A stretch of 42,079 nt of DNA from Pelagibacteraceae bacterium AG-339-N18 (GTDB lineage: Bacteria; Pseudomonadota; Alphaproteobacteria; Pelagibacterales; Pelagibacteraceae): assembly GCA_003282055.1 (NCBI GenBank), contig QCAD01000001.1, positions 1 through 42,079 on the forward strand, read 5' to 3'. The translations under genes and the position numbers were made by a program. How positions within the stretch are numbered: position 1 is the stretch's first letter; every line of letters starts with the position of its first letter. Below the pieces are notes generated by a model. That model did not search any database and was not told the DNA's origin. It worked only from the letters and a program-made list of their open reading frames with translations. Positions 14,470-23,457 of this stretch are shown one piece after another.

Positions 14470-16191
14470 TTATTTCTTATTTTTTTTATCAAGTTTACTT
14501 GATAGTGATGAAAAGGGTAAATTTTTACCAGAGTCCTCAGCTCCATATTTCTCCAAAGCTTCTTTCTTTTCTAATTCCTCCAATAATTTAATACTTAAAG
14601 CTACCTTTCTTTTGCCAATATCCAAATCTGATATTGCACAATCAATTCTTTCACCCCCAGTAAATCTTGATGGCCTTGCATCGGAAGCATTGATTGCTAT
14701 CTGGTTTTTTTTGATCACAAAGTCCATTTCACATTCTTCTGGTCTCACAACTAGCCCTTTATTATCTGATGAAATAATTTTAACTGTGATTATTTGATTT
14801 ACTTTTTTGTCTTTGAACCAATCAAATGGGTCAGATTGAGTTTGTCTTAAACCAACCCTAACTTTTTGTTCAGATGATTTAATTTCTAAAACTTTAACTT
14901 TAATTTTGTCACCTTTATTGTATCTTTTTAATTCTTCTTCTCCATTATTTAAATAAGTTAAATCATTGCAATGTAAAAATGCGTCGATTTCTAAGTTTTC
15001 CATGTTCAAAAATAGTGAATATTCGTTTTTATTAACCACCGCACCCTCAACAATTGTCCCAACTGGAAACTTTTTCTCAAAAACTTCAAAGGGGTTTTCT
15101 TTTGTGAGTCTATGCGAGATTGCAACACGTCTTTTATCTTTATCGATTTCTGTTATTACACAATCAATCTCATCACCTACTTTAAACATTTTTTTTGCAG
15201 AAACATTTTTTTTTGACCAACTTAATTCGCTAGAATGTAATAATGTTGTAAGACCAGGCTCTAATTCACAAAAAGCGCCAAAATCCATTATCTTAACCAC
15301 TTTAACTTTATAGATTTTTTTTAACTCATAATTTTCAATGTGTTCAAATGGATCTGGAGATAATTGTTTAACGGAACATCCTACTTGAAGCTTTTCCTTA
15401 TCGACACTAATAACTTTTAGATCATGTTTTTCTCCAATATTAAATACCTCGTCAGGGTGATTTACTCGACTGTAGGAAATTTCTTGTAAATGAACCAGCA
15501 CATCTAATTCGTTATTAACATTAAAAAAACATCCAAAGGAGCTATAACCTTTCACTTCCGCATTTTTAATTATATCTCCAATTTTATATTTATCTATTAT
15601 CTTAGCCTTATCCTCTTTTTTAAATGAGGAAATTATTTCTCTTCTAGACACACATGCGTTACCTCTAACTTTATCTAATTTGATTAAAGCAAATTTTTGT
15701 GGCTCATTCATAAGGTGGCTTATATCTTTAAGAGGTTTATCACTTATTTGTGACCCAGGAAGAAACATTAGCGACCCCGTATCTAAATGTTCCACAATAC
15801 ATCCACCTTTACATTTAGAAACTATTTTACCCATGATAGGTTCATTTTTTTCATATGCTTCCACAAGCTTATCCCAACCTTTAATTTTGAGCGCCTTACT
15901 AGCAGATACTATTACCTCACCATTTTTGTCCTCAATTTTTTCTAAAAGAACTGAAATTTTTTCTCCTACTTTAATATTCTCTGATAAACCCATGCTCTTA
16001 AGTTCATTGATATCAAGAACTGGCTCGCTTTTTAAACCTTCAACAAACAAAAAAACAAATTTTTCGGTTATCTTATTAATCTTACCTTCAATAATCTTAC
16101 CTTCTTCTATTGTATTCTTAGAGAGTTGACTATTTAATAATTTTTCAAATTCTTTAGATGCTGGGTTTGAAAGATCTTTATAAATTTCCAT
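14470..16191 (-). CDS. rpsA: 30S ribosomal protein S1
   Basis: S1 brings mRNA to the 30S subunit and matters most for leaders with weak Shine-Dalgarno sites, which are common here. The 573-residue protein carries six S1 (OB-fold) repeats at roughly residues 30-97, 110-178, 194-264, 280-350, 367-437 and 453-523. Repeats 3 to 6 carry the typical DFGAFCEL and SFGCFFNV style cores. A charged Lys-rich tail follows. It heads the - strand block running through ihfB, pyrF and trp to folC. In many proteobacteria cmk sits just before rpsA; here there is only a 152-bp non-coding gap. Confidence 0.96.
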   Translation of the reverse strand: MEIYKDLSNPASKEFEKLLNSQLSKNTIEEGKIIEGKINKITEKFVFLFVEGLKSEPVLDINELKSMGLSENIKVGEKISVLLEKIEDKNGEVIVSASKALKIKGWDKLVEAYEKNEPIMGKIVSKCKGGCIVEHLDTGSLMFLPGSQISDKPLKDISHLMNEPQKFALIKLDKVRGNACVSRREIISSFKKEDKAKIIDKYKIGDIIKNAEVKGYSSFGCFFNVNNELDVLVHLQEISYSRVNHPDEVFNIGEKHDLKVISVDKEKLQVGCSVKQLSPDPFEHIENYELKKIYKVKVVKIMDFGAFCELEPGLTTLLHSSELSWSKKNVSAKKMFKVGDEIDCVITEIDKDKRRVAISHRLTKENPFEVFEKKFPVGTIVEGAVVNKNEYSLFLNMENLEIDAFLHCNDLTYLNNGEEELKRYNKGDKIKVKVLEIKSSEQKVRVGLRQTQSDPFDWFKDKKVNQIITVKIISSDNKGLVVRPEECEMDFVIKKNQIAINASDARPSRFTGGERIDCAISDLDIGKRKVALSIKLLEELEKKEALEKYGAEDSGKNLPFSSLSSKLDKKNKK

Positions 16192-16343
16192 TAATTATGT
16201 TTAATTTTTATTTATTTTTTTTAAAACACGGAACTTTTAAATAAATTTCGATTTTAATCAAGATTGAATTTCAACTAAATAAAGGTGAATTATATAATAA
16301 ATTAAGCTAATTCTTAATATTTACTCATTTCAATATCTTAATT
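16192..16343 (-). other. Non-coding gap upstream of rpsA, no cmk
   Basis: This is 152 bp of AT-rich sequence between aroA and rpsA. I find no ORF of note on either strand. It should hold the rpsA promoter, with several TTGA- and TATAAT-like matches on the minus strand, but none is clear enough to call. The position normally holds cmk (cytidylate kinase) in related gene orders, and no remnant of it is visible. Confidence 0.6.
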
Positions 16344-17669
16344 TCAATACTTAAGATTAGCACCAAGATAATTTATCTTTTTGAGGAAGGATGGGAACGA
16401 GGTATTTATTGAATCTTTATCATGTATTTGCCAATCTCCCCCAAATGTAAGAGCAGCAACAACACTAGTCATAAAAACTCTGTGATCTTTCAAAAAATTT
16501 TTAATTATAATTTTTTTATTAATCTTTAAATCCGGGTTGCCATAAATTTTAATGCTATGATTTGTTATAATATTTTTTATTCCCATTTTGCTTAATATTT
16601 TTGATCCCCATTTTAGCCTTGGACTTTCTTTTTCATTCAATTCAGATAAATTTTTGAAATAAGATATTCCTTCAGCTTTAGCTGCTATTAAAAAAATTAA
16701 TAAAAATTCATCTATGGCAGAACTATTTAGTTTTACAGGACAATTAATAGATTTGAATTTTTTGGAGCTTTGGACGACTAAATCTGCAACTTTCTCTCCT
16801 TTGTAAATTCTTATATTTATTTTTTTTATTTTTACTTTCATCATTTTTAGAATATTTAGAATACCTGTCCGAGATGGGTTAATATTTATATTCTTTATTT
16901 TTAATTTTGAGTTTTTTGATAATGCAGTTAAAACAATAAAAAAAGAACTTGAGCTTATATCTGATGGTATTTTATAGTTAATTGCTGGTATTTCTTTTTT
17001 CCCTTTAATTTTAATTAAATCATAATTTTTTTTTTTATTAATTTTTATAGGTAAATTCAAATATCTAAAAAGTAATTCGCTATGGTCCCTTGATTTTTTT
17101 GCCTTAATAGTTGTTTCACCGTCAGTATTCAATGCTGCAAGCATGACTGCACTTTTACATTGAGCAGATCCTTTAGTTTCATAATAATTTATAGGTTTAG
17201 GATTGTCAGTGCCTTTGATGACTATCGGGAGTTTACCTAAATTAGTCTTAAATTTTGCTCCAAATTTCTCTAACGGTTTAGAAACTCTAAAAAAATCTCT
17301 TTTAGATAAACTTTTATCTCCTTTAATTTTAATAATATTTTTTGAATGTACCAAAAGACCCATTATTAGTCTCCCTAATGTTCCAGAATTTCCAGCGTAT
17401 AATGATAAACTTTTTTTATATTTAAAACCATTTAATCCCACTCCATATATTTCACAAAATTTTTTTGTTAATTTTATTTTAACTCCTAGTTTCTTAAGAC
17501 ACTTTAAAGTATTAAGAACGTCTTCGGATCTTAATAAATTATAAGACTTGCTTTTATAAAGAGACTGAGAAGCTAATAAAGCCCATCGTATCGACAAACT
17601 CTTATCCCCTACTGTACTTAAATTTTTATTAAATTTTTTGATACCTTTTTTTATTTTGATAAAAGACAT
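16344..17669 (-). CDS. aroA: 3-phosphoshikimate 1-carboxyvinyltransferase (EPSP synthase)
   Basis: AroA adds enolpyruvyl from PEP to shikimate 3-phosphate. The 441-residue protein starts at MSFIKIKKG (17669). The frame extends 16 codons upstream, but that would overlap lptB. Motifs include GDKSLSIRWALLAS near the N-terminus (Lys-Ser-x-x-Arg substrate site), YAGNSGTLGRLIMGLL (PEP loop), KGSAQCKSAVML, SRDHSELL, IPSDISSSSFF, the catalytic IDEFLLIF, and KESPRLKWG. The PEP-loop form resembles class II enzymes of alphaproteobacteria. It starts 1 bp after the lptB stop, which suggests one transcript with rnd-kdsD-lptC-lptB. Confidence 0.94.
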   Translation of the reverse strand: MSFIKIKKGIKKFNKNLSTVGDKSLSIRWALLASQSLYKSKSYNLLRSEDVLNTLKCLKKLGVKIKLTKKFCEIYGVGLNGFKYKKSLSLYAGNSGTLGRLIMGLLVHSKNIIKIKGDKSLSKRDFFRVSKPLEKFGAKFKTNLGKLPIVIKGTDNPKPINYYETKGSAQCKSAVMLAALNTDGETTIKAKKSRDHSELLFRYLNLPIKINKKKNYDLIKIKGKKEIPAINYKIPSDISSSSFFIVLTALSKNSKLKIKNININPSRTGILNILKMMKVKIKKINIRIYKGEKVADLVVQSSKKFKSINCPVKLNSSAIDEFLLIFLIAAKAEGISYFKNLSELNEKESPRLKWGSKILSKMGIKNIITNHSIKIYGNPDLKINKKIIIKNFLKDHRVFMTSVVAALTFGGDWQIHDKDSINTSFPSFLKKINYLGANLKY

Positions 17670-17670
17670 T

Positions 17671-18447
17671 TTAATTAATCTTAAAGGAGTCTCCAAAATA
17701 CGCATTTTTAGCATCAATATTTTTTATAAGATTGTTGGGAGTATCTTTGGCAACTACTTTACCGTTAGATAATACGATTGCTAAATCAACACATGATAAT
17801 AGGTCTCTAGCCTGGTGATCACACAAAATAATTGAAATATTACTTTGAGTTTGTAAATCCACAATTATTTGTTGAAGGTTTTTTATAGTCATAATGTCTA
17901 AAGCAGCAAAAGGTTCATCTAATAATAAAATTCTAGGGTTACTCAATAGAGCAAGGCAAATCACAAGACGTTTTTTTTGCCCACCAGATAAAAACTCAGC
18001 TTTAACATTTTGCAAAGACTCAAGTTCAAACTTAGAGACTAGTAAATTTATTCTTTCGTCCCTTAATTTCTTGTCCTCGATTACCATCTCACTTATTGCT
18101 TTTAAATTTTCTCTTAAAGTAAGGTCATAAAAATATCCCCCATGTTGTGGAACATAACCAATTTTATATTTTTTAGTTCTATGAAAAATTGGTTCATTAG
18201 TTATGTTTTCTTGTTCTATAAAAATTGAACCATAATTTGGCTTTAGTAATCCTATAATAATATTAAAGATTGTTGATTTCCCAACACCATTTGGGCCCAG
18301 CAATCCTAAAATTTCCCCTTGATTTAAACTAAAATTTAGATCGTCAAATATTTTTCTTTTACCAAAATAAATTGATATTTTATCGAGCTTAATAAGCTCT
18401 TTTTTTTGTTTAAAATTTTTAATTCTAAATTTTTTGATTATTGCCAT
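17671..18447 (-). CDS. lptB: LPS export ABC transporter ATP-binding protein LptB
   Basis: LptB is the ATPase of the LptBFGC extractor that pulls LPS from the inner membrane. The 258-residue protein has Walker A GPNGVGKST (51-59), the Q-loop in YVPQHGGYFYDLT, signature LSGGQKKR, Walker B RILLLDEP with the D-loop FAALD, and an H-loop CDH. An N-terminal ~20-residue basic extension precedes the ABC domain. It is 2 bp downstream of lptC and 1 bp before aroA. The KpsF/KdsD and LptC neighbours make LptB far more likely than a generic ABC ATPase. Confidence 0.93.
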   Translation of the reverse strand: MAIIKKFRIKNFKQKKELIKLDKISIYFGKRKIFDDLNFSLNQGEILGLLGPNGVGKSTIFNIIIGLLKPNYGSIFIEQENITNEPIFHRTKKYKIGYVPQHGGYFYDLTLRENLKAISEMVIEDKKLRDERINLLVSKFELESLQNVKAEFLSGGQKKRLVICLALLSNPRILLLDEPFAALDIMTIKNLQQIIVDLQTQSNISIILCDHQARDLLSCVDLAIVLSNGKVVAKDTPNNLIKNIDAKNAYFGDSFKIN

Positions 18448-18449
18448 AG

Positions 18450-19037
18450 TTAGTATTTTCTAAATATTTGCACATTATCATTTTGATCAATCATTGAAAT
18501 TCGCATTTTTTTTTTTAGATAGTCTAATTCAACTTTATCTGCATAAATTTTTGTATCGTTGTTCATAAAGTAAACATTCTCAATAATTTCTATTAAATTT
18601 TTTGAGAAATTAAGTTTCACTATTTCGGCTTTAACTATTTGATCAGTATATTCGATAATTACGTTTTTCTTAAATACAGTGTCATTATTCTTTTTATTAT
18701 AATTTGCTGAGTCGGAGTAAATTTTGATTGCTTCATTATCTTTACGGATTATCTCCGCGTTAACATTGAAGAGAAAAATATTATCCACCTTATTTTCCAC
18801 AAATTTTGCTGAATCTGCGTTAATAATGTAAGTATTACCAATTAGATCTTGAGATATATATCGTAAACTTTCAATTAAATTTGATTTTTCTATTTCTTTT
18901 TTGTTGTCAGGATTTTCTTTCTTAATTTTTTTTTCAGTCACATCAACCTTTACATTAAAAAATTTTTGATAAAAAAATACAGAAGATAAGATTAATAAAA
19001 TGACTAAAGATAACTGTAAACCTCTTTTTGTGTCCAT
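18450..19037 (-). CDS. lptC: LPS export protein LptC
   Basis: LptC is a bitopic inner-membrane protein that passes LPS from LptBFG to the periplasmic bridge. The 195-residue protein has one N-terminal transmembrane helix (about residues 8-25). It then has a beta-rich periplasmic domain of the LptA/LptC (OstA) jellyroll type, with repeated strands such as IIADSAKF-like INADSAKF, IKIYSDSANYNKK and TKIYADKVELDY. The length and the N-terminal anchor fit LptC. It lies between kdsD and lptB, where alphaproteobacteria normally have both lptC and lptA; lptA is missing here. It could be a fused or dual-role protein, but one jellyroll is all that is visible. Confidence 0.82.
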   Translation of the reverse strand: MDTKRGLQLSLVILLILSSVFFYQKFFNVKVDVTEKKIKKENPDNKKEIEKSNLIESLRYISQDLIGNTYIINADSAKFVENKVDNIFLFNVNAEIIRKDNEAIKIYSDSANYNKKNNDTVFKKNVIIEYTDQIVKAEIVKLNFSKNLIEIIENVYFMNNDTKIYADKVELDYLKKKMRISMIDQNDNVQIFRKY

Positions 19038-19040
19038 ATA

Positions 19041-20012
19041 TCAATAAATTTTATTTTCCAAAATATTATGGACGTGTATGATTCCGATTGTATTAGATTT
19101 TTTTTTTCCATCAAAAACACATAATGAAGTAATCTTATTTTCGTTCATAATCGATAGTGCTTTTGTTGCTAATGTATTCTTTTCAATTTTAATTGGATTT
19201 TTTGTCATGACATTTTTTACTTTCAATAAACTCCAATTAGGATTTTTTGAATTTAGCCTTCTGACCTGACCATCTGTTATAATTCCAGTCGTATATTTTT
19301 TTTTATTAATGACTATTAATGTCCCCAATTTTTTATCGGTCATTATTTTAAGTGCTTTAATCATTGATATATTTTCATTAATAAATGGTATTTTTTTATC
19401 AGTTAACATAAGGTCCTCAACAGTTTTTAATTTTTCTCCAAGACTGCCAGATGGGTGGAATTTTTTAAAATCTAAATTATTAATTTTTTTCTTTTTTAAA
19501 GTTGATACTGCTAAAGCATCTCCTATACTTAATTGATTAATTGTGCTTGATGTTGGTACCATATCTAGCCCAGCCTCCTTAACCTCTGGCGTAATTAAAC
19601 TTATATCACTGTTTTTATATAAATCAGAATTTTTTTTTGAAGTAATACCAACTAATAAAATTTTATTTCTATTGGCATAATTAATTATATTTTTTAATTC
19701 AATGGAATTACCAGAGTAACTAATCAAAATAAGAATATCTTTTTTGGTGATACTTCCCAAATCTCCATGAGAACAATCATTTGCAGATAATGAAAACGAT
19801 GGAGTACCAATAGAGGATAAGGTAGCAGATATTTTATTAGCAATGATTCCACTTTTACCTACTCCACATAAAATAACTTTGGATTGACAATTTACAATTG
19901 CTGTTACTGCTTTATCAAAATTTTTATTAAGTGATTTTTTTAATTTTTGTAATGCCTTAATTTCCAAGTTAATGACGTTTTTAGCTATTTTCTTATAAGT
20001 CATTTTTGTCAT
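19041..20012 (-). CDS. kdsD: Arabinose-5-phosphate isomerase (KpsF/KdsD)
   Basis: KdsD interconverts ribulose 5-phosphate and arabinose 5-phosphate, the entry to Kdo synthesis. The 323-residue protein has an N-terminal SIS domain (about 30-165), with GVGKSGIIANKIS and the catalytic-region SANDCSHGDLG. Two CBS domains follow (about 200-255 and 265-320), containing IPFINENISMIKAL and VMTKNPIKIEKNTLATKAL. I chose the ATG at 20012, where TAATG couples it to the rnd stop; an upstream TTG at 20024 is less likely. With lptC, lptB and kdsB elsewhere in the window, it shows the cell makes a Kdo-type LPS. Confidence 0.94.
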   Translation of the reverse strand: MTKMTYKKIAKNVINLEIKALQKLKKSLNKNFDKAVTAIVNCQSKVILCGVGKSGIIANKISATLSSIGTPSFSLSANDCSHGDLGSITKKDILILISYSGNSIELKNIINYANRNKILLVGITSKKNSDLYKNSDISLITPEVKEAGLDMVPTSSTINQLSIGDALAVSTLKKKKINNLDFKKFHPSGSLGEKLKTVEDLMLTDKKIPFINENISMIKALKIMTDKKLGTLIVINKKKYTTGIITDGQVRRLNSKNPNWSLLKVKNVMTKNPIKIEKNTLATKALSIMNENKITSLCVFDGKKKSNTIGIIHVHNILENKIY

Positions 20013-20623
20013 TAATGAGCCCAAATATCTTCTTTGAATAAAGCAAGATCTAGATCAACTCGTGTTTTTAAAAATTTCAAACATTCCCGATATAGTTCTA
20101 TCCTATTTTCTCTTTTTAAAATTTTATTAAGTTCCTCGTTAATTTTATGGAGGTATATTACATCGTTTGCGCAATATTTAAGTTGACCCTGTGAAAGTTC
20201 GCCACCAAAATCTGTTGTTTGAAATTGTTTACTAATATCAATATGTATAAACTCTTTGATCAATGTTTTTAATGAATGGCTATCTGAAAAAGTACGTGCG
20301 ATTTTAGATTGGATTTTGGTACATTCAACATTTTGCACATCTGTCTTAAGATAATATTTGATATGAGCTAGATCACTTCTTGCAAAATGAAAAATCTTTT
20401 TTACGTTTTTGTCATTTAATACTTTAATTAAATTTGGTGCGTTATATTTGCTTCTATCGAACTGAACTATATGTGCATCGGAATTTCCAGAAGAAATCTG
20501 AATAAGACACAATGGGTCACGTTTAACATTTAGCCCCATGAATTCACCATCTACAGCTATAGTATTGCCCAAATTTAGATTCTCAGGTATATCAGTTTTG
20601 TATAACTGTATATTATTACTCAT
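20012..20623 (-). CDS. rnd: Ribonuclease D-like 3'-5' exonuclease
   Basis: This is a 203-residue DEDD-family 3'-5' exonuclease domain. The motifs are AVDGEFMGL (Asp, Glu), FHFARSDLAHI (second Asp region) and YCANDVIYLHKI (Tyr...Asp, the DEDDy type). It lacks the HRDC domains of E. coli RNase D (375 aa), as is usual for the short alphaproteobacterial form found beside kdsD. Its likely role is tRNA or other RNA 3' trimming. It is divergent from the NDUFA9-like gene, with only 16 bp between the start codons, so the two promoters must overlap coding sequence. Confidence 0.87.
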   Translation of the reverse strand: MSNNIQLYKTDIPENLNLGNTIAVDGEFMGLNVKRDPLCLIQISSGNSDAHIVQFDRSKYNAPNLIKVLNDKNVKKIFHFARSDLAHIKYYLKTDVQNVECTKIQSKIARTFSDSHSLKTLIKEFIHIDISKQFQTTDFGGELSQGQLKYCANDVIYLHKINEELNKILKRENRIELYRECLKFLKTRVDLDLALFKEDIWAH

Positions 20624-20639
20624 TTTAAAACATATATAT

Positions 20640-21596
20640 ATGAAAGCAAAAAATTGTCTAATTTTTGGTGGAAGCGGTCAAATTGGAAGTAACTTGATTA
20701 GAAAACTTACTAAAAATAACATTAGAGTTACGGTAGTCACAAGGAATATTCATCAAAAAGGCATTAAAATAAAAACCCAAGCTAACGCTGGATTTATCGA
20801 TATTATTGAGTCTAAAATTTTTGAAGAAAAGAAAATTGAAAAATTATTTATTTCAGCAGACTATTGTATCAATTTAATTGGTATTTTATATGAAAAAAGG
20901 GGAGGAAATACTTTTAAGAATATTCATACATTGTTTCCCACACTTTTAGCTAAATTATGTAAAAAGTATGAATTAAAACATTTTATTCATCTATCAGCTT
21001 TAGGTATTAATGAGGCAGTAGACTCTAAATACGCTATCTCAAAACTTGAGGGTGAAACAGGTATTTTAAATAATTTTCCCAAAACTACTATTTTAAGGCC
21101 TTCAGTTGTTTTTTCAAATTCTGATAATTTTAGTACGCAATTTATGACATTATTAAATAGATTACCATTTTTTCCACTTTATTATTCAGGACAAACAAAG
21201 TTTATGCCAATACATTGCTCTGATTTGACTGATATTATTTACCACGTATTACAAAATGAAAGTAAGTCTCAAATTATAGAGTGTGTAGGCCCTGAAACTC
21301 TCTCATTTAAGAAAATCTTAGAGACGCTTCTTGATCTTATCGGAAAAAAAAGGTTTTTGGTACCTTTGCCATTAGCTTTAGCAAATATATCTGCAAAATT
21401 TTTTCAAATATTTCCAAATCCACTTCTTACTGAAGATCAACTTAGATTACTAAAATATGACAATGTCCCCTCAGGGAAGTACAAAACTAATTCAGACATA
21501 GGTGTGCCTAGTAAACTTTTATTTAAAGATGAGGTAAAAAAATATTCTTTTATGTGGCGAGATGGTGGAGAGTTTTCAACAGAAAAATATAATTAA
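20640..21596 (+). CDS. NAD(P)-binding complex I NDUFA9-type protein
   Basis: This 318-residue atypical short-chain dehydrogenase/epimerase has an N-terminal Rossmann motif, IFGGSGQIGSNL (about residues 8-19). The conserved middle includes NLIGILYE, HLSALG, and SKYAISKLEGE with the remnant Tyr-x-x-x-Lys. LRPSVVF and FMPIHCSDL then lead to a C-terminal helical domain. These are the marks of the NDUFA9-like proteins that many alphaproteobacteria keep as an accessory of NADH:ubiquinone oxidoreductase. The ATG at 20640 lies just past the rnd start on the other strand; the longer frame upstream runs into rnd. Its terminator overlaps the end of gcrA. A stand-alone epimerase role cannot be excluded. 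Confidence 0.8.
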   Translation: MKAKNCLIFGGSGQIGSNLIRKLTKNNIRVTVVTRNIHQKGIKIKTQANAGFIDIIESKIFEEKKIEKLFISADYCINLIGILYEKRGGNTFKNIHTLFPTLLAKLCKKYELKHFIHLSALGINEAVDSKYAISKLEGETGILNNFPKTTILRPSVVFSNSDNFSTQFMTLLNRLPFFPLYYSGQTKFMPIHCSDLTDIIYHVLQNESKSQIIECVGPETLSFKKILETLLDLIGKKRFLVPLPLALANISAKFFQIFPNPLLTEDQLRLLKYDNVPSGKYKTNSDIGVPSKLLFKDEVKKYSFMWRDGGEFSTEKYN

Positions 21597-21612
21597 ATAC
21601 ACATCAAAACAA

Positions 21613-21642
21613 AATTTGATCACAAATTATTGATTTTTTTTT
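21613..21642 (+). terminator. Terminator overlapping the 3' end of gcrA
   Basis: AATTTG (21613-21618) and CAAATT (21623-21628) pair around ATCA, and a run of nine T (21634-21642) follows five bases later. It would end the NDUFA9-like transcript. The hairpin and T-run overlap the last codons and stop codon of the opposing gcrA gene. Confidence 0.6.
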
Positions 21643-22120
21643 CATTATACTCTTGAACTTCTTCTTTATCATTGTCACTAGTATCATCTTTTTTACCTTT
21701 AGGTTGGTATGCATACAATAAATGAAGCTTACAGTATGAAAAATCTTTTAAAGATGATCTACCACAAAAGTAAAATTTTTCCTCGTCAGGATGACCTATA
21801 GGCCATTTACAAGAATTTTCATCTAATTCCTCAAGCTGTTTTGGATTTTCAGGCTCAAAATCTTTTTCTATAATTAGTGATTTAAATTTACTTTTTCTCC
21901 CTCTTTTAATTCCATCCAAATTGTTTTGGTTATTTGATTTTAAATTATTATTAGTGTTCGCTGCTCTTGTTTTAATTTTTGCAGATAAATTTAATCTATG
22001 AGCTTTTCCAATTACTGCATTTCGACTAATACCACCAATAATTTCAGCAATTTGACTTGCAGTATTCCCTTTACCCCATAACTCTTTTAATTTTGCCACC
22101 TTTTCATCATTCCAACTCAT
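21620..22120 (-). CDS. gcrA: Cell cycle regulator GcrA
   Basis: GcrA is an alphaproteobacteria-specific transcription factor that works with sigma-70 and reads GANTC methylation set by CcrM. The 166-residue protein begins with the typical MSWNDEKVAKLKELW, a helix-turn-helix with SASQIA-like TASQIAEIIGG, and SRNAVIGKAHRLNLS. After a polar linker comes the C-terminal CKWPIGHPDEEKFYFCG block followed by YCKLH, the GcrA C-terminal domain. I saw no GANTC site in the 169-bp region shared with argD, so autoregulation by methylation is not evident. It converges with the NDUFA9-like gene with a 23-bp gap. Confidence 0.95.
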   Translation of the reverse strand: MSWNDEKVAKLKELWGKGNTASQIAEIIGGISRNAVIGKAHRLNLSAKIKTRAANTNNNLKSNNQNNLDGIKRGRKSKFKSLIIEKDFEPENPKQLEELDENSCKWPIGHPDEEKFYFCGRSSLKDFSYCKLHLLYAYQPKGKKDDTSDNDKEEVQEYNEKKINNL

Positions 22121-22242
22121 AATATATCAATATATTGTGTTACTAAATAAAAACAAACACTATATAGGGGTTATAATAAAAAAATAACAAGCTATTATTT
22201 ATAGTTATTAACAAAATCACTTAAAAATTTTTCAATCTATAC

Positions 22243-22270
22243 TTGTGTCAATATATCTTAAGAATATAGA
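22243..22270 (+). promoter_or_regulatory. Probable argD promoter
   Basis: TTGTGT (22243-22248), a 16-bp spacer and TATAGA (22265-22270) make a reasonable sigma-70 promoter, 19 bp before the argD ATG. The leader would be about a dozen nucleotides, with no clear Shine-Dalgarno. Confidence 0.45.
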
Positions 22271-22289
22271 TGTGTATAAATAAATTTTT

Positions 22290-23456
22290 ATGAGTTATTT
22301 AGCAAAAAACTATAATAGAAAAAATCTCTCTTTTAAGTATGGAAAGGGAAGTTATTTATATTCAAATGACAACAAAAAATATTTAGATTTTGTTCAAGGA
22401 ATAGCAGTAAACTCTTTAGGGCACGCCCATCCTAAATTAGTTAAAACTATAATAAAACAATCTAAAAAGCTTTGGCATGTTTCTAATGCTTTTCTAATTC
22501 CAGAGGGAGAAAAGTTAGCTAAAAAGCTATGTAAAAAAACATTTGCAGATTGTGTGATGTTTCAGAATAGTGGTGCAGAAGCTACAGAGGCTGCAATAAA
22601 AGTTGCTAGAAGGTATTTTTATTCTATTGGAAAAAAAAATAAAAACGTAATTTTGTGTGTAAAAAATTCATTTCATGGAAGAACACTTGCAGCAATTTAT
22701 GCTAGCGGTTCAAAAAAAATGACAGAGGGATTTGGCCCTAAAGTATCTGGATTTAATCATTTTACTTTTGGGGAGCATGAGTCTTTAAAAAAAAAAATAA
22801 CAAATAGAACAGCTGCAATTATGGTTGAGCCTATAATGGGGGAGGGAGGTATTAAAGTGATACCTGATTGGTGTTTAAAAGAATTAAGAAAATTATGTAA
22901 CAAAAAAAAAATATTATTGATTTTAGATGAGGTTCAATGTGGAATTTCTAGAACTGGTAATTTTTTTTCATTTGAAAAATCAAAAGTAAAACCTGACATA
23001 GTCCCTATTGCGAAAGGAATTGGAGGTGGCTTTCCTATAGGTGCTGTTTTGATGAATAAGAAAGTTGCCTCTTCAATGACACCTGGTACACATGGCTCTA
23101 CTTTTGGGGGCAATCCTCTAGCGATGGCTGTAGGCAACACCGTAATGGATATAGTTTCAAATAAAAAATTTTTGAAGAGAATTAGAGATTTGTCTGAATA
23201 TTTCTTGTTAAATCTAAATATAATTAAAAATCAACACCCCAATATTATAAAAAATATAAGAGGAAGAGGATTTTTGATTGGAATACAACTTTATAGGGAT
23301 CAGACTATTTTTATTAAAAAACTAATGGAGTATAGACTATTGACAATACGTGCATCAGAAAATGTCGTACGTATATTACCACCTCTAAATGTAAAAAAAA
23401 ATGAATTGAATAAGGCTATCAAAATTATTAAGAAAGTCTGCGGAGAATTGAATTGA
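22290..23456 (+). CDS. argD: Acetylornithine aminotransferase
   Basis: ArgD makes N-acetylornithine in arginine synthesis (it may also act in lysine synthesis). The 388-residue class III PLP aminotransferase contains FVQGIAVNSLGHAHP, QNSGAEATEAAIKVAR (phosphate-binding), SFHGRTLAA, LILDEVQCGISRTG (cofactor Asp) and the Schiff-base Lys in PIAKGIGGGFPIGA. TPGTHGSTFGGNPLA comes near the C-terminus. It is one bp upstream of argF, so the pair is an operon. argJ lies separately at 35260. Confidence 0.95.
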   Translation: MSYLAKNYNRKNLSFKYGKGSYLYSNDNKKYLDFVQGIAVNSLGHAHPKLVKTIIKQSKKLWHVSNAFLIPEGEKLAKKLCKKTFADCVMFQNSGAEATEAAIKVARRYFYSIGKKNKNVILCVKNSFHGRTLAAIYASGSKKMTEGFGPKVSGFNHFTFGEHESLKKKITNRTAAIMVEPIMGEGGIKVIPDWCLKELRKLCNKKKILLILDEVQCGISRTGNFFSFEKSKVKPDIVPIAKGIGGGFPIGAVLMNKKVASSMTPGTHGSTFGGNPLAMAVGNTVMDIVSNKKFLKRIRDLSEYFLLNLNIIKNQHPNIIKNIRGRGFLIGIQLYRDQTIFIKKLMEYRLLTIRASENVVRILPPLNVKKNELNKAIKIIKKVCGELN

Positions 23457-23457
23457 A

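Noticed and set aside
22121..22289. GANTC methylation control of gcrA
   Set aside because: I found no GANTC site in the intergenic region, so there is no sequence support.
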